A stretch of 53,580 nt of DNA from NCED01 sp035493955 (lineage in GTDB: Bacteria > Pseudomonadota > Alphaproteobacteria > Caulobacterales > Caulobacteraceae). Of the stretch, positions 1 through 10,678 are shown one piece after another. Within the stretch, counting starts at the first letter, position 1. Every line of letters begins with the position of its first letter. The notes beneath the pieces were generated by a model that did not search any database, was not told the DNA's origin, and saw only the letters and a program-made list of their open reading frames with translations. The stretch lies in NCBI GenBank assembly GCA_035493955.1, contig DATJHI010000021.1, positions 1 through 53,580 on the forward strand, in the 5' to 3' direction. The translations under genes and the position numbers were made by a program.

Positions 1-844
1 AGGCGCCCACCGCCACGGAGATCAGGGCGATGGCGACCAGCACCTGCTGCCACTGGCCGGCCGCGCCGCCGAAACCCTGGGCCAGCGCGCGGGCGAACAG
101 CACCATGGCGGCGAGCTTGGGGGCTGCGGCGAAGAAGGCCACGACCGGGGTCGGCGCGCCCTCGTAGACGTCCGGCGTCCACATGTGGAAGGGCGCGGCG
201 GAGACCTTGAAGGCCAGGCCGCAGACCAGGAAGATCAGGCCGAACAGCACGCCGGTGTTGGCGCCGTGGTGCACCGCGACCGAGATGTCGGCATAGACCG
301 TCGAGCCGGCGAATCCGTAGACCAGGCTCGCGCCGTAGAGCAGCAGGCCCGACGAGAGCGCGCCCAGCACGAAATACTTCAGGCCCGCTTCCGAGGCCCT
401 GGCGTCGTCGCGGTACATGGCGGCCAGCACATAGAGCGCCAGGGAGTGCAGCTCGACGCCGACGTAGAGCGAGATGAGGTCGCCCGAGGAGGCCATCATC
501 CCCATGCCGAGCGCGGCGATGAGGATCAGGATCGGGAACTCGAAGTTGGTCACGCCCCGACGGGCGAACCAGCGCTGGCCGAGCGGGATACAGACCGCGC
601 TCGCCACATAGATCGCCACCTTGGCGAAGGCCGCGCCGGCGTCGAACACCAGGCCGCCGGCGAAGGCCGAGCCGAACGGCTGGGTGGCGGCCGCGACCGC
701 CGCGCCGATCAGCACCAGCACCGCCGCCCAGCCGACCAGCTGATAGCTCTTCGGCGAGAAGGCGCCCACGACCAGCAACACGAGCGCGCCGATGGCGAGC
801 GCCAGCTCAGGCTGGGCGATCGCAAGGGCTGCGGAGAAATCCAT
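1..844 (-). CDS. nuoN: NADH-quinone oxidoreductase subunit N (3'-truncated by window edge)
   Basis: Membrane-arm subunit of proton-pumping complex I, one of the three antiporter-like subunits (L, M, N) that carry proton channels. Reading the minus strand from an ATG at 844 gives MDFSAALAIAQPELALAIG and then about 280 residues of hydrophobic helices with the NuoN-typical stretches SGDLISLYVGVELHSLALY and FKVSAAPFHMWTPDVYEGAP. The frame stays open to base 1, so the C-terminal part (roughly 190 residues by family length) lies outside the window. The start is 6 bases after the nuoM stop, so it is the last nuo gene here and is presumably translationally linked to nuoM. Identification is secure. 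Confidence 0.95.
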   Translation of the reverse strand, partial: MDFSAALAIAQPELALAIGALVLLVVGAFSPKSYQLVGWAAVLVLIGAAVAAATQPFGSAFAGGLVFDAGAAFAKVAIYVASAVCIPLGQRWFARRGVTNFEFPILILIAALGMGMMASSGDLISLYVGVELHSLALYVLAAMYRDDARASEAGLKYFVLGALSSGLLLYGASLVYGFAGSTVYADISVAVHHGANTGVLFGLIFLVCGLAFKVSAAPFHMWTPDVYEGAPTPVVAFFAAAPKLAAMVLFARALAQGFGGAAGQWQQVLVAIALISVAVGA

Positions 845-850
845 TACCAC

Positions 851-2338
851 TTAGCCCCCGATGGCCGCGCGATAGGCCGCCGTCAGATGGTCGACGGAGG
901 CCCCGGTGAAGTTGAAGACGATCTTGGGCACGACGCCCATGACGAGGGTCGCGACCATCAGCGGCGCGAAGATCACCACCTCGCGCCACTCGAGGTCGGC
1001 GATGCCGGCGAGCTTCGGATTGGTGATCTCGCCGAACACCACGCGCCGGTAGACGGTGAGCATGTAGACCGCCGAGAGGATCACGCCGGTGGCCGCCAGG
1101 ATCGCGGTCCAGGTGGACGCGCCGTAGGTTCCGGTCATCGACAGGATCTCGCCGACGAAGCCCGAGGTGCCCGGCAGGCCGACATTGCCCATGGTGAACA
1201 GCATGAAGACCGCCGCGTACCAGGGCATGCGGTTCACCAGCCCGCCGTAGAAGGCGATCTCGCGGGTGTGCATGCGGTCGTAGATGACGCCGACGCAGAG
1301 GAACAGGGCGCCCGAGATCAGCCCGTGGCTGAGCATCTGGAAGATCGCCCCCTGCACGCCCTGGGCGTTGCCGGAGAAGATGCCCATGGTCACGAAGCCC
1401 ATGTGGGCGACGGATGAATAGGCGATCAGCTTCTTGATGTCGGTCTGCCTAAACGCCACCAGAGAGGTGTAGACGATGGCGATCACGCTCATGGCGAAGA
1501 TCAGCGGCGTGAACAGGGTCGAGGCGTGGGGGAACATGGGCAGGCTGAAACGCAGGAAGCCGTAGCCGCCCATCTTCAGCAGGATGCCGGCCAGGATCAC
1601 CGAGCCGGCCGTGGGCGCCTCCACGTGGGCGTCGGGCAACCAGGTGTGGACCGGCCACATCGGCATCTTCACCGCGAAGGAGGCGAAGAAGGCCAGCCAC
1701 AGCAACACCTGCAGGCGCGGATCGAAGTGGAAGGCCATCAGGGCCGGGATCGAGCTGGTGTGGGCGATGCCGATCATGGCCAGGATCGCCGCCAGCATCA
1801 GCACCGAGCCGAGCAAGGTGTAGAGGAAGAACTTGTAGGCCGCGTAGACCCGGTTCTTGCCGCCCCAGACCCCGATGATCAGGAACATCGGGATCAGGCC
1901 ACCCTCGAAGAAGATGTAGAACAGCACGAGGTCGGTGGCGCAGAAGACGCCGACCATCAGCGTCTCGAGCAGCAGGAAGGCGACCATATATTCGGGCAGC
2001 CGGTCCTTGATCGAGGTCCAGGAGGCGGCGATGCACAGGGGCATCAGGAAGGCCGTCAAGAGGACGAACAGCACCGAAACGCCGTCCACGCCCATGCGGT
2101 AACCGGCGCCGGCGAACCAGGGCATGTCCTCCTGGAACTGGAAGCCCGGATCGGACGGGTTGAAGTTGGCGACCAGCAGGATCGACAGAGCCAGGGTCGC
2201 CAGGGTGGCGGCCAGGGCGATCCATTTGGAAGCGGTCCCGACCTTGGCCTCGTCGCGGCCGCCGGCCAGCTTCAGGAACAGGATCGCCGCCACGCCCAGC
2301 AGCGGCAGGTAGGTGGTGAGGCTGAGGATGCCGGTCAT
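851..2338 (-). CDS. nuoM: NADH-quinone oxidoreductase subunit M
   Basis: Antiporter-like proton-channel subunit of the complex I membrane arm, 495 residues, the usual length. It is almost entirely transmembrane helix. The family stretches are visible: the KMPMWPVHTWLPDAHVEAPTAGS region that carries the channel Lys and the broken helix, and the DIKKLIAYSSVAHMGFV segment in the middle. The start MTGILSLTTYLPLLG lies 10 bases after the nuoL stop; the stop is a TAA 6 bases before nuoN. It sits in a run of 14 nuo genes all on the minus strand. Confidence 0.97.
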   Translation of the reverse strand: MTGILSLTTYLPLLGVAAILFLKLAGGRDEAKVGTASKWIALAATLATLALSILLVANFNPSDPGFQFQEDMPWFAGAGYRMGVDGVSVLFVLLTAFLMPLCIAASWTSIKDRLPEYMVAFLLLETLMVGVFCATDLVLFYIFFEGGLIPMFLIIGVWGGKNRVYAAYKFFLYTLLGSVLMLAAILAMIGIAHTSSIPALMAFHFDPRLQVLLWLAFFASFAVKMPMWPVHTWLPDAHVEAPTAGSVILAGILLKMGGYGFLRFSLPMFPHASTLFTPLIFAMSVIAIVYTSLVAFRQTDIKKLIAYSSVAHMGFVTMGIFSGNAQGVQGAIFQMLSHGLISGALFLCVGVIYDRMHTREIAFYGGLVNRMPWYAAVFMLFTMGNVGLPGTSGFVGEILSMTGTYGASTWTAILAATGVILSAVYMLTVYRRVVFGEITNPKLAGIADLEWREVVIFAPLMVATLVMGVVPKIVFNFTGASVDHLTAAYRAAIGG

Positions 2339-2348
2339 GTCTGGTTCC

Positions 2349-4427
2349 TCACCGCGCCCAGGCCCAGAGGGCGTAGCTCAAGAGCCCCGCCACCCCGAGC
2401 AGCATCACGAAAGCATAATGGTAGACATAGCCGGTCTGGACCTTGCCGGTCCGCCGCCCGACCAGCATCGCCACCCAGGCAACGCCGTTGGGACCGAGGC
2501 CGTCGATGATCTTCTGGTCGCCGATCTTCCAAAAGACGTCGCCGAGGAACCTGGCGCTCTTGACGAAGACCGCGTCGTACAGCTCGTCGAAGAACCACTT
2601 GTTGTAGAAGAAGGTGTAGAGCGGGCCGCCGCGGGCGGCGAGCCTGGCCCCAAGGCCTTCCTTCACGAGATAGACGTAGGCCGCGACCAGCAGGCCGACG
2701 ACGGCCGCGATCAGCGGCGCCTGGGCGGCCAGGAGCGGCGCGGGGTGCTCGCCCAGGACGGTGTTGGCCGGGGCGACGAAAATGGCGTGCTTCCAGAACT
2801 CGGCCCGGCCCTCGCCGACGAAATAGGGTTCGAAGACGAAACCCGCCGCGACGGCGCCCACCGACAGCACGAGCAACGGGACTAGCATGGTCCAGGGGCT
2901 CTCGTGCGGCTTGAACTCCCCATGGCCGTGGTCGTCCACGGCGTCGGGCAGCGGCTCGGAGTGGGTCTCGGCATGGACGGCGGCGGCGACCGCGTGGTCG
3001 TCATGGCCGTGATCGTCGTGCCCGTGGGCATGGTCGTCCTGGGCCCAGCGGGCGTGGCCGTTGAAGGTGAAGAAGGCGACCCGCCAGGAATAGAAGGCGG
3101 TCAGACCGGCCACCAGCACCCCGATCACGAAGGCGAAGTAGCCGATCGGGTTGTTCTGCCCGGCGACCCAGGCGGCGTGGATGATGGTGTCCTTGGAGTA
3201 GAAGCCGGCGAAACCCCACTCGACGCCCGGTATGCCGAGGCCGGTGATGGCGATGGTGCCGATGGTCATCACCGCATAGGTCAGCGGCATGTACTTCATC
3301 AGGCCGCCCATCTTCCGCATGTCCTGCTCGTGGTGCATGCCGTTGATCACCGAGCCCGCGCCCAGGAACAGCAGCGCCTTGAAGAAGGCGTTGGTGAACA
3401 GGTGGAACATGGCCGCCTGATAGGCGCCCACCCCGGCGGCGAAGAACATGTAGCCGAGCTGCGAACAGGTCGAATAGGCGATGACCCGCTTGATGTCGTT
3501 CTGGGTCAGGCCGACCGTGGCGGCGAACAGGGCGGTGACCGCGCCGATGACGGTGACCAGGTTCTTGGCCGCAGGCGCGTACTCGAACAGGGGCGACAGC
3601 AGGCAGACCATGTAGACGCCGGCGGTGACCATGGTCGCCGCGTGGATGAGGGCCGAGACGGGTGTCGGGCCCTCCATGGCGTCGGGCAGCCAGGTGTGCA
3701 GGAAGAACTGGGCCGACTTGCCCATGGCGCCGATGAACAGCAGGACCGCGGCCAGATCCAGGGCCGACCAGGTCGTCCAGGCGAAATGCCAGTTGGTCCC
3801 CGCCTTGGCGGCGACCATCGGGAACAGCTCGGCGAACCGGATGGTGTGGAACATCCAGTAGACGGTCATGATCCCCAGGGCGAAGCCGAAGTCGCCGACC
3901 CGGTTGACCACGAAGGCCTTGATCGCCGCGGCGTTGGCGGTGGGCTTGTGGTGCCAGAACCCGATCAGAAGGTAGCTGGCCAGGCCCACGCCTTCCCAGC
4001 CGAAGAACATCTGCATGAAGTCCGCGGCCGTCACCAGCATCAGCATGGCGAAGGTGAACAGGGACAGATAGGCGAAGAAGCGGGGCTTGGACGGGTCCGC
4101 CGCCATGTAGCCCCACGAATAGAGGTGCACCAGGGCCGAGACCGTGGTCACCACGATCAGCATGACCGCCGACAGGGTGTCGAGGCGGATCGACCAGAAC
4201 GATTGGAAGTCGCCGACGCCGATGAAGGGCGCGAGGGTGAAGGTCTGAGCCTCCATCCCGCCCCAGGTCACCTGGCCGAAGGTGTACCAGCTGAGCGCGC
4301 AGGACAGGAACAGCAAGCCGGTGGTGACGGCCATGGAGGCCTTGTCGCCGATCCTGCGGCCGAACAGGCCGGCGACGGCGGCGGCGAACAGCGGGCCGAA
4401 CACCAGAAGGGTAAGCAGAAGCTTCAT
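2349..4427 (-). CDS. nuoL: NADH-quinone oxidoreductase subunit L with a His/Asp-rich loop
   Basis: Distal antiporter-like subunit of complex I, 692 residues, carrying the long lateral helix at its C-terminus. Family stretches include GWEGVGLASYLLIGFWHHKP, KSAQFFLHTWLPDAMEGPTPVSALIHAATM and DIKRVIAYSTCSQLGYMF. Odd feature: between helices, about residues 461-508, there is a hydrophilic insert packed with His and Asp (repeats of the type HAHGHDDHGHDDH, about a dozen His in about 48 residues). This may bind divalent metal; that is inference. Spacing is 10 bases after nuoK and 10 bases before nuoM. Confidence 0.97.
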   Translation of the reverse strand: MKLLLTLLVFGPLFAAAVAGLFGRRIGDKASMAVTTGLLFLSCALSWYTFGQVTWGGMEAQTFTLAPFIGVGDFQSFWSIRLDTLSAVMLIVVTTVSALVHLYSWGYMAADPSKPRFFAYLSLFTFAMLMLVTAADFMQMFFGWEGVGLASYLLIGFWHHKPTANAAAIKAFVVNRVGDFGFALGIMTVYWMFHTIRFAELFPMVAAKAGTNWHFAWTTWSALDLAAVLLFIGAMGKSAQFFLHTWLPDAMEGPTPVSALIHAATMVTAGVYMVCLLSPLFEYAPAAKNLVTVIGAVTALFAATVGLTQNDIKRVIAYSTCSQLGYMFFAAGVGAYQAAMFHLFTNAFFKALLFLGAGSVINGMHHEQDMRKMGGLMKYMPLTYAVMTIGTIAITGLGIPGVEWGFAGFYSKDTIIHAAWVAGQNNPIGYFAFVIGVLVAGLTAFYSWRVAFFTFNGHARWAQDDHAHGHDDHGHDDHAVAAAVHAETHSEPLPDAVDDHGHGEFKPHESPWTMLVPLLVLSVGAVAAGFVFEPYFVGEGRAEFWKHAIFVAPANTVLGEHPAPLLAAQAPLIAAVVGLLVAAYVYLVKEGLGARLAARGGPLYTFFYNKWFFDELYDAVFVKSARFLGDVFWKIGDQKIIDGLGPNGVAWVAMLVGRRTGKVQTGYVYHYAFVMLLGVAGLLSYALWAWAR

Positions 4428-4437
4428 GGGTCCGCGC

Positions 4438-4752
4438 TCAGCCCTTCATCATATTGGCTTGGTCCACGGCGATGTCGCCGCGGTTGCGGAAGAAGGTGAC
4501 CAGTATGGCCAGGCCGACGGCGGCTTCGGCCGCGGCGACGGTCAGGACGAACATGGCGAAGATCTGCCCGACCACGTCGTGCAGATAGACCGAGAAGGCC
4601 ACCAGGTTGATGTTCACCGCGAGCAGGATCAGCTCGATCGCCATCAGGATGACGATGATGTTGCGGCGGTTCACGAAGATGCCGAACACGCCGATGGTGA
4701 ACAGCATGGCCGCGACGGCCAGATATTGCGACAGGCCGACGCCCGAGCTCAT
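4438..4752 (-). CDS. nuoK: NADH-quinone oxidoreductase subunit K
   Basis: Small membrane-arm subunit of complex I (ND4L homologue), 104 residues with three predicted helices; conserved Glu residues sit in the second helix (MAIELILLAVNINLVAFS) and in the third (VAAAEAAVGLAILV), which belong to the central proton path. The start ATG overlaps the nuoJ stop by four bases (ATGA at 4749-4752), which suggests coupled translation. Confidence 0.96.
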   Translation of the reverse strand: MSSGVGLSQYLAVAAMLFTIGVFGIFVNRRNIIVILMAIELILLAVNINLVAFSVYLHDVVGQIFAMFVLTVAAAEAAVGLAILVTFFRNRGDIAVDQANMMKG

Positions 4753-5360
4753 TCGACGATCCCCTCGCCCGTCTTCACCTCGACCACGACCATTCCGAGC
4801 GCGGGCGTGCGTCCGGTCTGGGCGGCGATGTTCTGGCGCTTGACGCCGGGGCGATGGCGCAGCGTCAGGACGATCGCTCCGATCATGGCCACCAGCAGCA
4901 CCAGGCCCGCCGCCTGGAAGAAGTAGATGTAGTCGGTATAGAGCACCCGCCCGATGGCCTCGGTGTTGGAGACCCCCGACGGCAGGGTGTCGACGGCATG
5001 GGCGGCCGCGCCGCGCGCAGCCACCGCGCCGGAGACCAGGATCATCTCCGCCAGGAGCACGCCGGCGACCACCAGGCCCGCGGGCAGATAGCGGGCGAAG
5101 CCGGTCCGCAGGGACCCGAAGTCCACGTCCAGCATCATCACCACGAACAGGAACAGCACCGCGACGGCGCCGACGTAGACCACCACCAGCAGCATGGCCA
5201 GGAACTCGGCCCCGAGCAGCACGAACAGGCCGGCGGCGGTGAAGAACGAGGTGATGAGGAACAGCACCGAGTGCACGGGATTGCGCACCGAGACCACCAG
5301 GAGGGCGGACCCGATCATGATCGCCGAAAGCACGTAGAAGGCTAACGCCTGCAGATCCAT
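4749..5360 (-). CDS. nuoJ: NADH-quinone oxidoreductase subunit J
   Basis: Membrane-arm subunit of complex I (ND6 homologue), about 203 residues, five predicted helices. The start is taken at the ATG giving MDLQALAFYVLSAIMIGSA because AAGGACGAG lies about 8 bases upstream; a GTG at 5384 in the same frame would add eight residues but has no separate ribosome-binding site. The family segment LVVVYVGAVAVLFLFVVMML is present. A gap of 106 bases separates it from nuoI, the largest spacing inside the operon. Confidence 0.94.
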   Translation of the reverse strand: MDLQALAFYVLSAIMIGSALLVVSVRNPVHSVLFLITSFFTAAGLFVLLGAEFLAMLLVVVYVGAVAVLFLFVVMMLDVDFGSLRTGFARYLPAGLVVAGVLLAEMILVSGAVAARGAAAHAVDTLPSGVSNTEAIGRVLYTDYIYFFQAAGLVLLVAMIGAIVLTLRHRPGVKRQNIAAQTGRTPALGMVVVEVKTGEGIVE

Positions 5361-5466
5361 GCGCGCGGTCTCGTCCTTACCCACCCCGCCCCCACCGGGC
5401 GGGGCGACCCCTTACAAAAGCTCGGTCTTCCAGACGCTCGCGCGCCCCCAGATTCGCGCCCCGCTT
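5361..5466. other. Intergenic spacer nuoI-nuoJ
   Basis: The only spacer longer than 14 bases in the nuo operon. It is GC-rich near nuoJ (a run of C then GGGCGGGG on the plus strand). I see no convincing ORF, terminator with a T tract or promoter in it. It may hold an internal promoter or processing site, which cannot be judged from sequence alone. Confidence 0.4.
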
Positions 5467-5964
5467 CTAACGGTAGGGCGCGTCCAGTTCCAGGTTCTTG
5501 GCGATCTCTCGCTCCCAACGGTCGCCGTTGGCGAGCAGCTTCTCCTTGTCGTAGAGCAGCTCCTCGCGGGTCTCGACCGTGAACTCGAAATTCGGCCCCT
5601 CGACGATGGCGTCCACCGGGCAGGCCTCCTGGCAGTAGCCGCAGTAGATGCACTTCACCATGTCGATGTCGTAGCGCGTGGTCCGGCGGCTGCCGTCGGC
5701 CCGGGGCTCGGCCTCGATGGTGATGGCCTGGGCCGGGCAGATGGCCTCGCACAGCTTGCAGGCGATGCAGCGCTCTTCCCCGCTGGGGTAGCGGCGCAGG
5801 GCGTGCTCCCCGCGGAACCGCGGCGACAGCGGGCCCTTCTCGAACGGGTAGTTGATGGTGGCCTTGGGCCGGATCATGTAGCGCATGGCCATGCCGAAGG
5901 CGCCCACGAAGTCCATGAGCGCCGCGCCCTTGGCGGCCTGGGTGATACGGGCGGCGAAAGACAT
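5467..5964 (-). CDS. nuoI: NADH-quinone oxidoreductase subunit I (2x[4Fe-4S])
   Basis: Peripheral-arm subunit (TYKY homologue) that holds clusters N6a and N6b and passes electrons toward NuoB. 165 residues from ATG at 5964 (MSFAARITQAAKG), preceded by a GAGCAAGAG purine run. Two ferredoxin motifs are intact: Cys66, 69, 72, 76 (CIACKLCEAICP) and Cys105, 108, 111, 115 (CIYCGYCQEACP). A much longer upstream frame exists in the same phase but overlaps nuoH entirely and is not coding. It lies 14 bases after nuoH. Confidence 0.97.
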   Translation of the reverse strand: MSFAARITQAAKGAALMDFVGAFGMAMRYMIRPKATINYPFEKGPLSPRFRGEHALRRYPSGEERCIACKLCEAICPAQAITIEAEPRADGSRRTTRYDIDMVKCIYCGYCQEACPVDAIVEGPNFEFTVETREELLYDKEKLLANGDRWEREIAKNLELDAPYR

Positions 5965-5978
5965 CTGACTCTTGCTCC

Positions 5979-7046
5979 TCAGGCCGCGTTGCCGAACACA
6001 CGCCAGGCGGCGATCAAAGCCACGGCGACCAGCGAAGTGGGCAGGAACACCTTCCAGCCCAGCCGCATCAGCTGGTCGTAGCGGTAGCGGGGGACGATGG
6101 CCTTGGCCATGGCGACCATGAAGAACCAGAAGCCGATCTTCACCGCCAGGCACAGGAACATCAGGAAGCTGGTCAGGAACGGCGGCGCCCAGGACGAGAT
6201 CCAGGAGGTCGGGAACGGGAAGTTCCATCCGCCGAAGAACAGGATGGAGATCATCGCCGACATCAGCACGATGTTCATGTACTCGCCCATCATGAACAGC
6301 AGATAGGCCGAGGACGAGTACTCGACCTGATAGCCGGCCACGAGCTCGGATTCGGCTTCGGGCAGGTCGAAGGGCGGGCGGTTGGTCTCGGCCAGGGCCG
6401 AGACGTAGAACATCACCATCATCGGGAACATGACCACGATGGTGGGCCAGTTGGCCCCGCCGCCGAAGGCGTGCCAGTTCCAGAAGCCCCCGTCCTGGTG
6501 CGCCACGATGGTCGACAGGTTCATCGATCCCGACTGCAGCACCACGGTGATGATGATGAAGCCGATGGAGACCTCGTAGGACACCATCTGGGCCGCCGAG
6601 CGCAGGGCGCCGAGGAAGGGGTACTTCGAGTTGGAGGCCCAGCCTCCCATGATGATGCCGTAGACCCCCAGCGACGAGGTGGCGAGCAGGTAGAGGATGC
6701 CGACATTGATGTTCGACACCACCCAGCCGGGGGCGAACGGGATCACCGCCCAGCCGGCGAAGGCCAGGATCACGGTGATCAGGGGCGCCAGCAGGAACAC
6801 CACCTTGTCCGCGCCCGCGGGGATGATCAGTTCCTTGAGCACGAACTTGGTCAGGTCGGCGAAGGACTGCAGCAGGCCGAAGGGACCCACCACGTTGGGG
6901 CCCTTGCGCATCTGCACCCCGGCCCAGATCTTCCGGTCGGCCAGGATCAGGAAGGCGACGGACACCAGAACGCCCACCACCACCAGCAGGATCTCGCCGA
7001 CGGTGAGCAGCGTCCAGCCGCCCGGAGTGGCCCAGAAGTTGGTCAT
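5979..7046 (-). CDS. nuoH: NADH-quinone oxidoreductase subunit H
   Basis: Membrane-arm subunit at the junction with the peripheral arm, forming much of the quinone chamber (ND1 homologue). 355 residues, about eight helices. Family stretches: GPNVVGPFGLLQSFADLTKF near residue 65 and the acidic loop NRPPFDLPEAESELVAGYQ, whose Glu residues lie at the quinone-coupling site. The start is 6 bases after the nuoG stop. Confidence 0.97.
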   Translation of the reverse strand: MTNFWATPGGWTLLTVGEILLVVVGVLVSVAFLILADRKIWAGVQMRKGPNVVGPFGLLQSFADLTKFVLKELIIPAGADKVVFLLAPLITVILAFAGWAVIPFAPGWVVSNINVGILYLLATSSLGVYGIIMGGWASNSKYPFLGALRSAAQMVSYEVSIGFIIITVVLQSGSMNLSTIVAHQDGGFWNWHAFGGGANWPTIVVMFPMMVMFYVSALAETNRPPFDLPEAESELVAGYQVEYSSSAYLLFMMGEYMNIVLMSAMISILFFGGWNFPFPTSWISSWAPPFLTSFLMFLCLAVKIGFWFFMVAMAKAIVPRYRYDQLMRLGWKVFLPTSLVAVALIAAWRVFGNAA

Positions 7047-7052
7047 CTCGCC

Positions 7053-9116
7053 CTACTCCGCGGCCATGACCCGGCCCCGCGCGGTGGCGAGGGCCGAGCA
7101 TTCCGCCATGGTCACGCTGGCGCGGGCGATGGCGTTGGTGAGGTAGAAATCCTCCACCGGCGAGGCGAAGGCGGTGTCGTCGAGGTCGCCCTTGGCGCCC
7201 AGGGAGTTCAGGTCCAGGGCCGCGCCGGCGGCGACGTAGTCGACCTGGCCGAAGGTCGGATGGTCGGCCATCAGCCTGGCGCGCAATTGCTCCAGGGTGT
7301 CGTAGGGCAGAGTGGCGCCCAGGGATTCCGACAGGGCCCTCAGGATCGCCCAGTCCTCGCGGGCCTCGCCCTTGGGGAAGACGGCGCGGTTGGCCATCTG
7401 CACCCGGCCCTCCGTGTTCACATAGAGGCCCGGCTTTTCGGTATAGGCGGCCCCCGGCAGGATCACGTCGGCGCGGGCGGCGCCCGCGTCCCCGTGGCTG
7501 CCCAGATAGACCACGAAGGCCTTGCCCATCCTGGCGGTGTCGAGTTCGTCGGCGCCGAGCAGGAACAGCACGTCGAGCTTGCCCTGGCCCGCCGCATCCA
7601 GCATGCCGGCCACGTCCAGACCGCCTTCGCCCGGCAGGAAGCCGAGATCGAGGCCGCCGACGCGAGCGGCCGCGGTGTGCAGGACGTTGAAGCCGTTCCA
7701 GCCGTCGCGGATCATGCCGAAGTCGGCGGCGACCTTGGCCACGGCGGCCAGCACTGCGGCCCCGTCGGCCCGGGCCAGGGCCCCCTGTCCCACGATCACG
7801 GCCGGATTCTTGGCGGCCTTCAGCACCTCGCCGAAGGCGCCCGTGGCCAGGGCCTTCAGCGAGGCGGGGCCTGCGCCCAGATAGTCGTAGTCATAGTTGA
7901 GCTGGGCCGCCTCGCCGACGACGCCGACCTTCATCTTGTCCTGCAGCCACATCTTGCGGATGCGGGCGTTGACCAGGGGCGCCTCGACGCGGGGATTGGT
8001 CCCGACCAGCAGGAGGGCGTCGCAGTCCTCCAGGCCCATGATGGTGGTGTTGAACAGATAGGCCGACCGCGACCCGCCGCCGAGCCTGGCCCCGTCCTGG
8101 CGACAGTCGATGTTCTTCACGCCCAGGCCCTTGAACAGGTCCAGGGCCGCCTTCATCGACTCGGCGTCCTGCAGGTCGCCGGCGATCACGCCGATCCTGT
8201 CGGGAGAGGCGGCCGATATCTTCGCGGCCACCGCGGCGAAGGCCTCGGCCCAGGTCGCAGGCTCCAGCCTGCCGCCCTTGCGCACATAGGGCCGGTCCAG
8301 CCGCTGGCGCATCAGGCCGTCACAGGCGTGGCGGGTCTTGTCGGAGATCCACTCCTCGTTGATCTCCTCGTTCACTCGCGGCAGCACCCGCATGACCTCG
8401 GGGCCGCGGGCGTCGACGCGGATGGCCGAGCCCAGGGCGTCCATGACGTCGATGGAATCGGTCTTCTTCAGTTCCCACGGGCGGTAGTTGAAAGCCCAGG
8501 GTTTGTGCGTGAGCGCGCCGACGGGGCAGATATCGGCCAGGTTGCCGGACAGCTCCGAGGTGACGGCGGCTTCCAAATAGGTCGTGATTTCAGCGTCTTC
8601 GCCGCGGGAGATCATGCCGATCTCCGGCGTGCCGGCGATTTCGGAGGCGAAGCGCACGCAGCGGGTGCACTGGATGCACCGGGTCATCACCGTCTTGATC
8701 AGCGGACCCATGAACTTCTCTTCGACCGCCCGCTTGTTCTCCAGATAGCGGGTGTCGTCGCGGCCATAGCCCATGGTCTCGTCCTGGAGGTCGCATTCGC
8801 CTCCCTGGTCGCAGATCGGGCAGTCCAGCGGGTGGTTGATCAGCAGGAACTCGAGCACGCCCTGGCGCGCCTTCTTCACCATCGGGGTGTTGGTGAAGAT
8901 CTCCATGTTGTCGCTGGCCGGCAGGGCGCAGGACGCCTGGGGCTTGGGCGGCCCCGGCTTCACCTCGACCAGGCACATGCGGCAATTGCCGGCGATGGAC
9001 AGCCGCTCATGGTAGCAGAACTTGGGGATCTCCTCCCCCGCCAGTTCCGCGACCTGCATCGCGGTCATGCCGGGCTCGAATTCGATCTCGACGCCGTTGA
9101 CCTTAGCCTTGGGCAT
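7053..9116 (-). CDS. nuoG: NADH-quinone oxidoreductase subunit G
   Basis: Peripheral-arm iron-sulfur subunit, 687 residues. Cluster ligands can be read directly: [2Fe-2S] N1b at Cys34, 45, 48, 63; N5 at His95, Cys99, Cys102, Cys108 (HPLDCPICDQGGEC); N4 at Cys147, 150, 153 and Cys197 (CIQCTRC, DICPVGAL). The rest is a molybdopterin-oxidoreductase-like domain without cofactor function, and I see no N7 Cys set, as in the mitochondrial-type enzymes. The gene lies 3 bases after nuoF and 6 before nuoH. Confidence 0.97.
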   Translation of the reverse strand: MPKAKVNGVEIEFEPGMTAMQVAELAGEEIPKFCYHERLSIAGNCRMCLVEVKPGPPKPQASCALPASDNMEIFTNTPMVKKARQGVLEFLLINHPLDCPICDQGGECDLQDETMGYGRDDTRYLENKRAVEEKFMGPLIKTVMTRCIQCTRCVRFASEIAGTPEIGMISRGEDAEITTYLEAAVTSELSGNLADICPVGALTHKPWAFNYRPWELKKTDSIDVMDALGSAIRVDARGPEVMRVLPRVNEEINEEWISDKTRHACDGLMRQRLDRPYVRKGGRLEPATWAEAFAAVAAKISAASPDRIGVIAGDLQDAESMKAALDLFKGLGVKNIDCRQDGARLGGGSRSAYLFNTTIMGLEDCDALLLVGTNPRVEAPLVNARIRKMWLQDKMKVGVVGEAAQLNYDYDYLGAGPASLKALATGAFGEVLKAAKNPAVIVGQGALARADGAAVLAAVAKVAADFGMIRDGWNGFNVLHTAAARVGGLDLGFLPGEGGLDVAGMLDAAGQGKLDVLFLLGADELDTARMGKAFVVYLGSHGDAGAARADVILPGAAYTEKPGLYVNTEGRVQMANRAVFPKGEAREDWAILRALSESLGATLPYDTLEQLRARLMADHPTFGQVDYVAAGAALDLNSLGAKGDLDDTAFASPVEDFYLTNAIARASVTMAECSALATARGRVMAAE

Positions 9117-9119
9117 GTC

Positions 9120-10436
<1,317 letters not shown>

Positions 10437-10438
10437 GC

Positions 10439-10678
10439 TCAGGTCATCCCTTTGTCTTTGTTGCGCATGATTTGGCGCAGGAAATTCAGTTGCCCGCCGA
10501 CGCCGACGGCCACGCCTAGCGCGACCCAGCCCAGCGAAAACCGGGAATGGCCATGGTCGATGATGTAAGTCGCGAGCCCGAAGCCGGCCATGATCAGGCC
10601 GCCGGCGCTTATGGCCAGCATCTGCATCATCTGCCGGCGCTGCTCGACCAGGGCGAGGCGTTCGTCGAAGGCGTTCAT
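10439..10678 (-). CDS. Small two-helix membrane protein inside the nuo operon
   Basis: A 79-residue protein between nuoE and nuoF. Start: ATG at 10678 overlaps the nuoE stop as ATGA, and the stop is 2 bases before the nuoF ATG, so it is locked into the operon. It has a charged N-terminus (MNAFDERLALVEQRRQMM), a hydrophobic stretch of about residues 19-40, a short His-containing loop (YIIDHGHSRFS) and a second hydrophobic stretch to about residue 62, then a basic tail. I do not recognise it as a standard Nuo subunit. By position and membrane location it could be an accessory or assembly factor of complex I; that is inference. Confidence 0.8.
   Translation of the reverse strand: MNAFDERLALVEQRRQMMQMLAISAGGLIMAGFGLATYIIDHGHSRFSLGWVALGVAVGVGGQLNFLRQIMRNKDKGMT

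Noticed and set aside
5467..7101. Extension of the nuoI frame to about 544 codons
   Set aside because: The added part overlaps nuoH out of frame; the ferredoxin domain starts normally at 5964.
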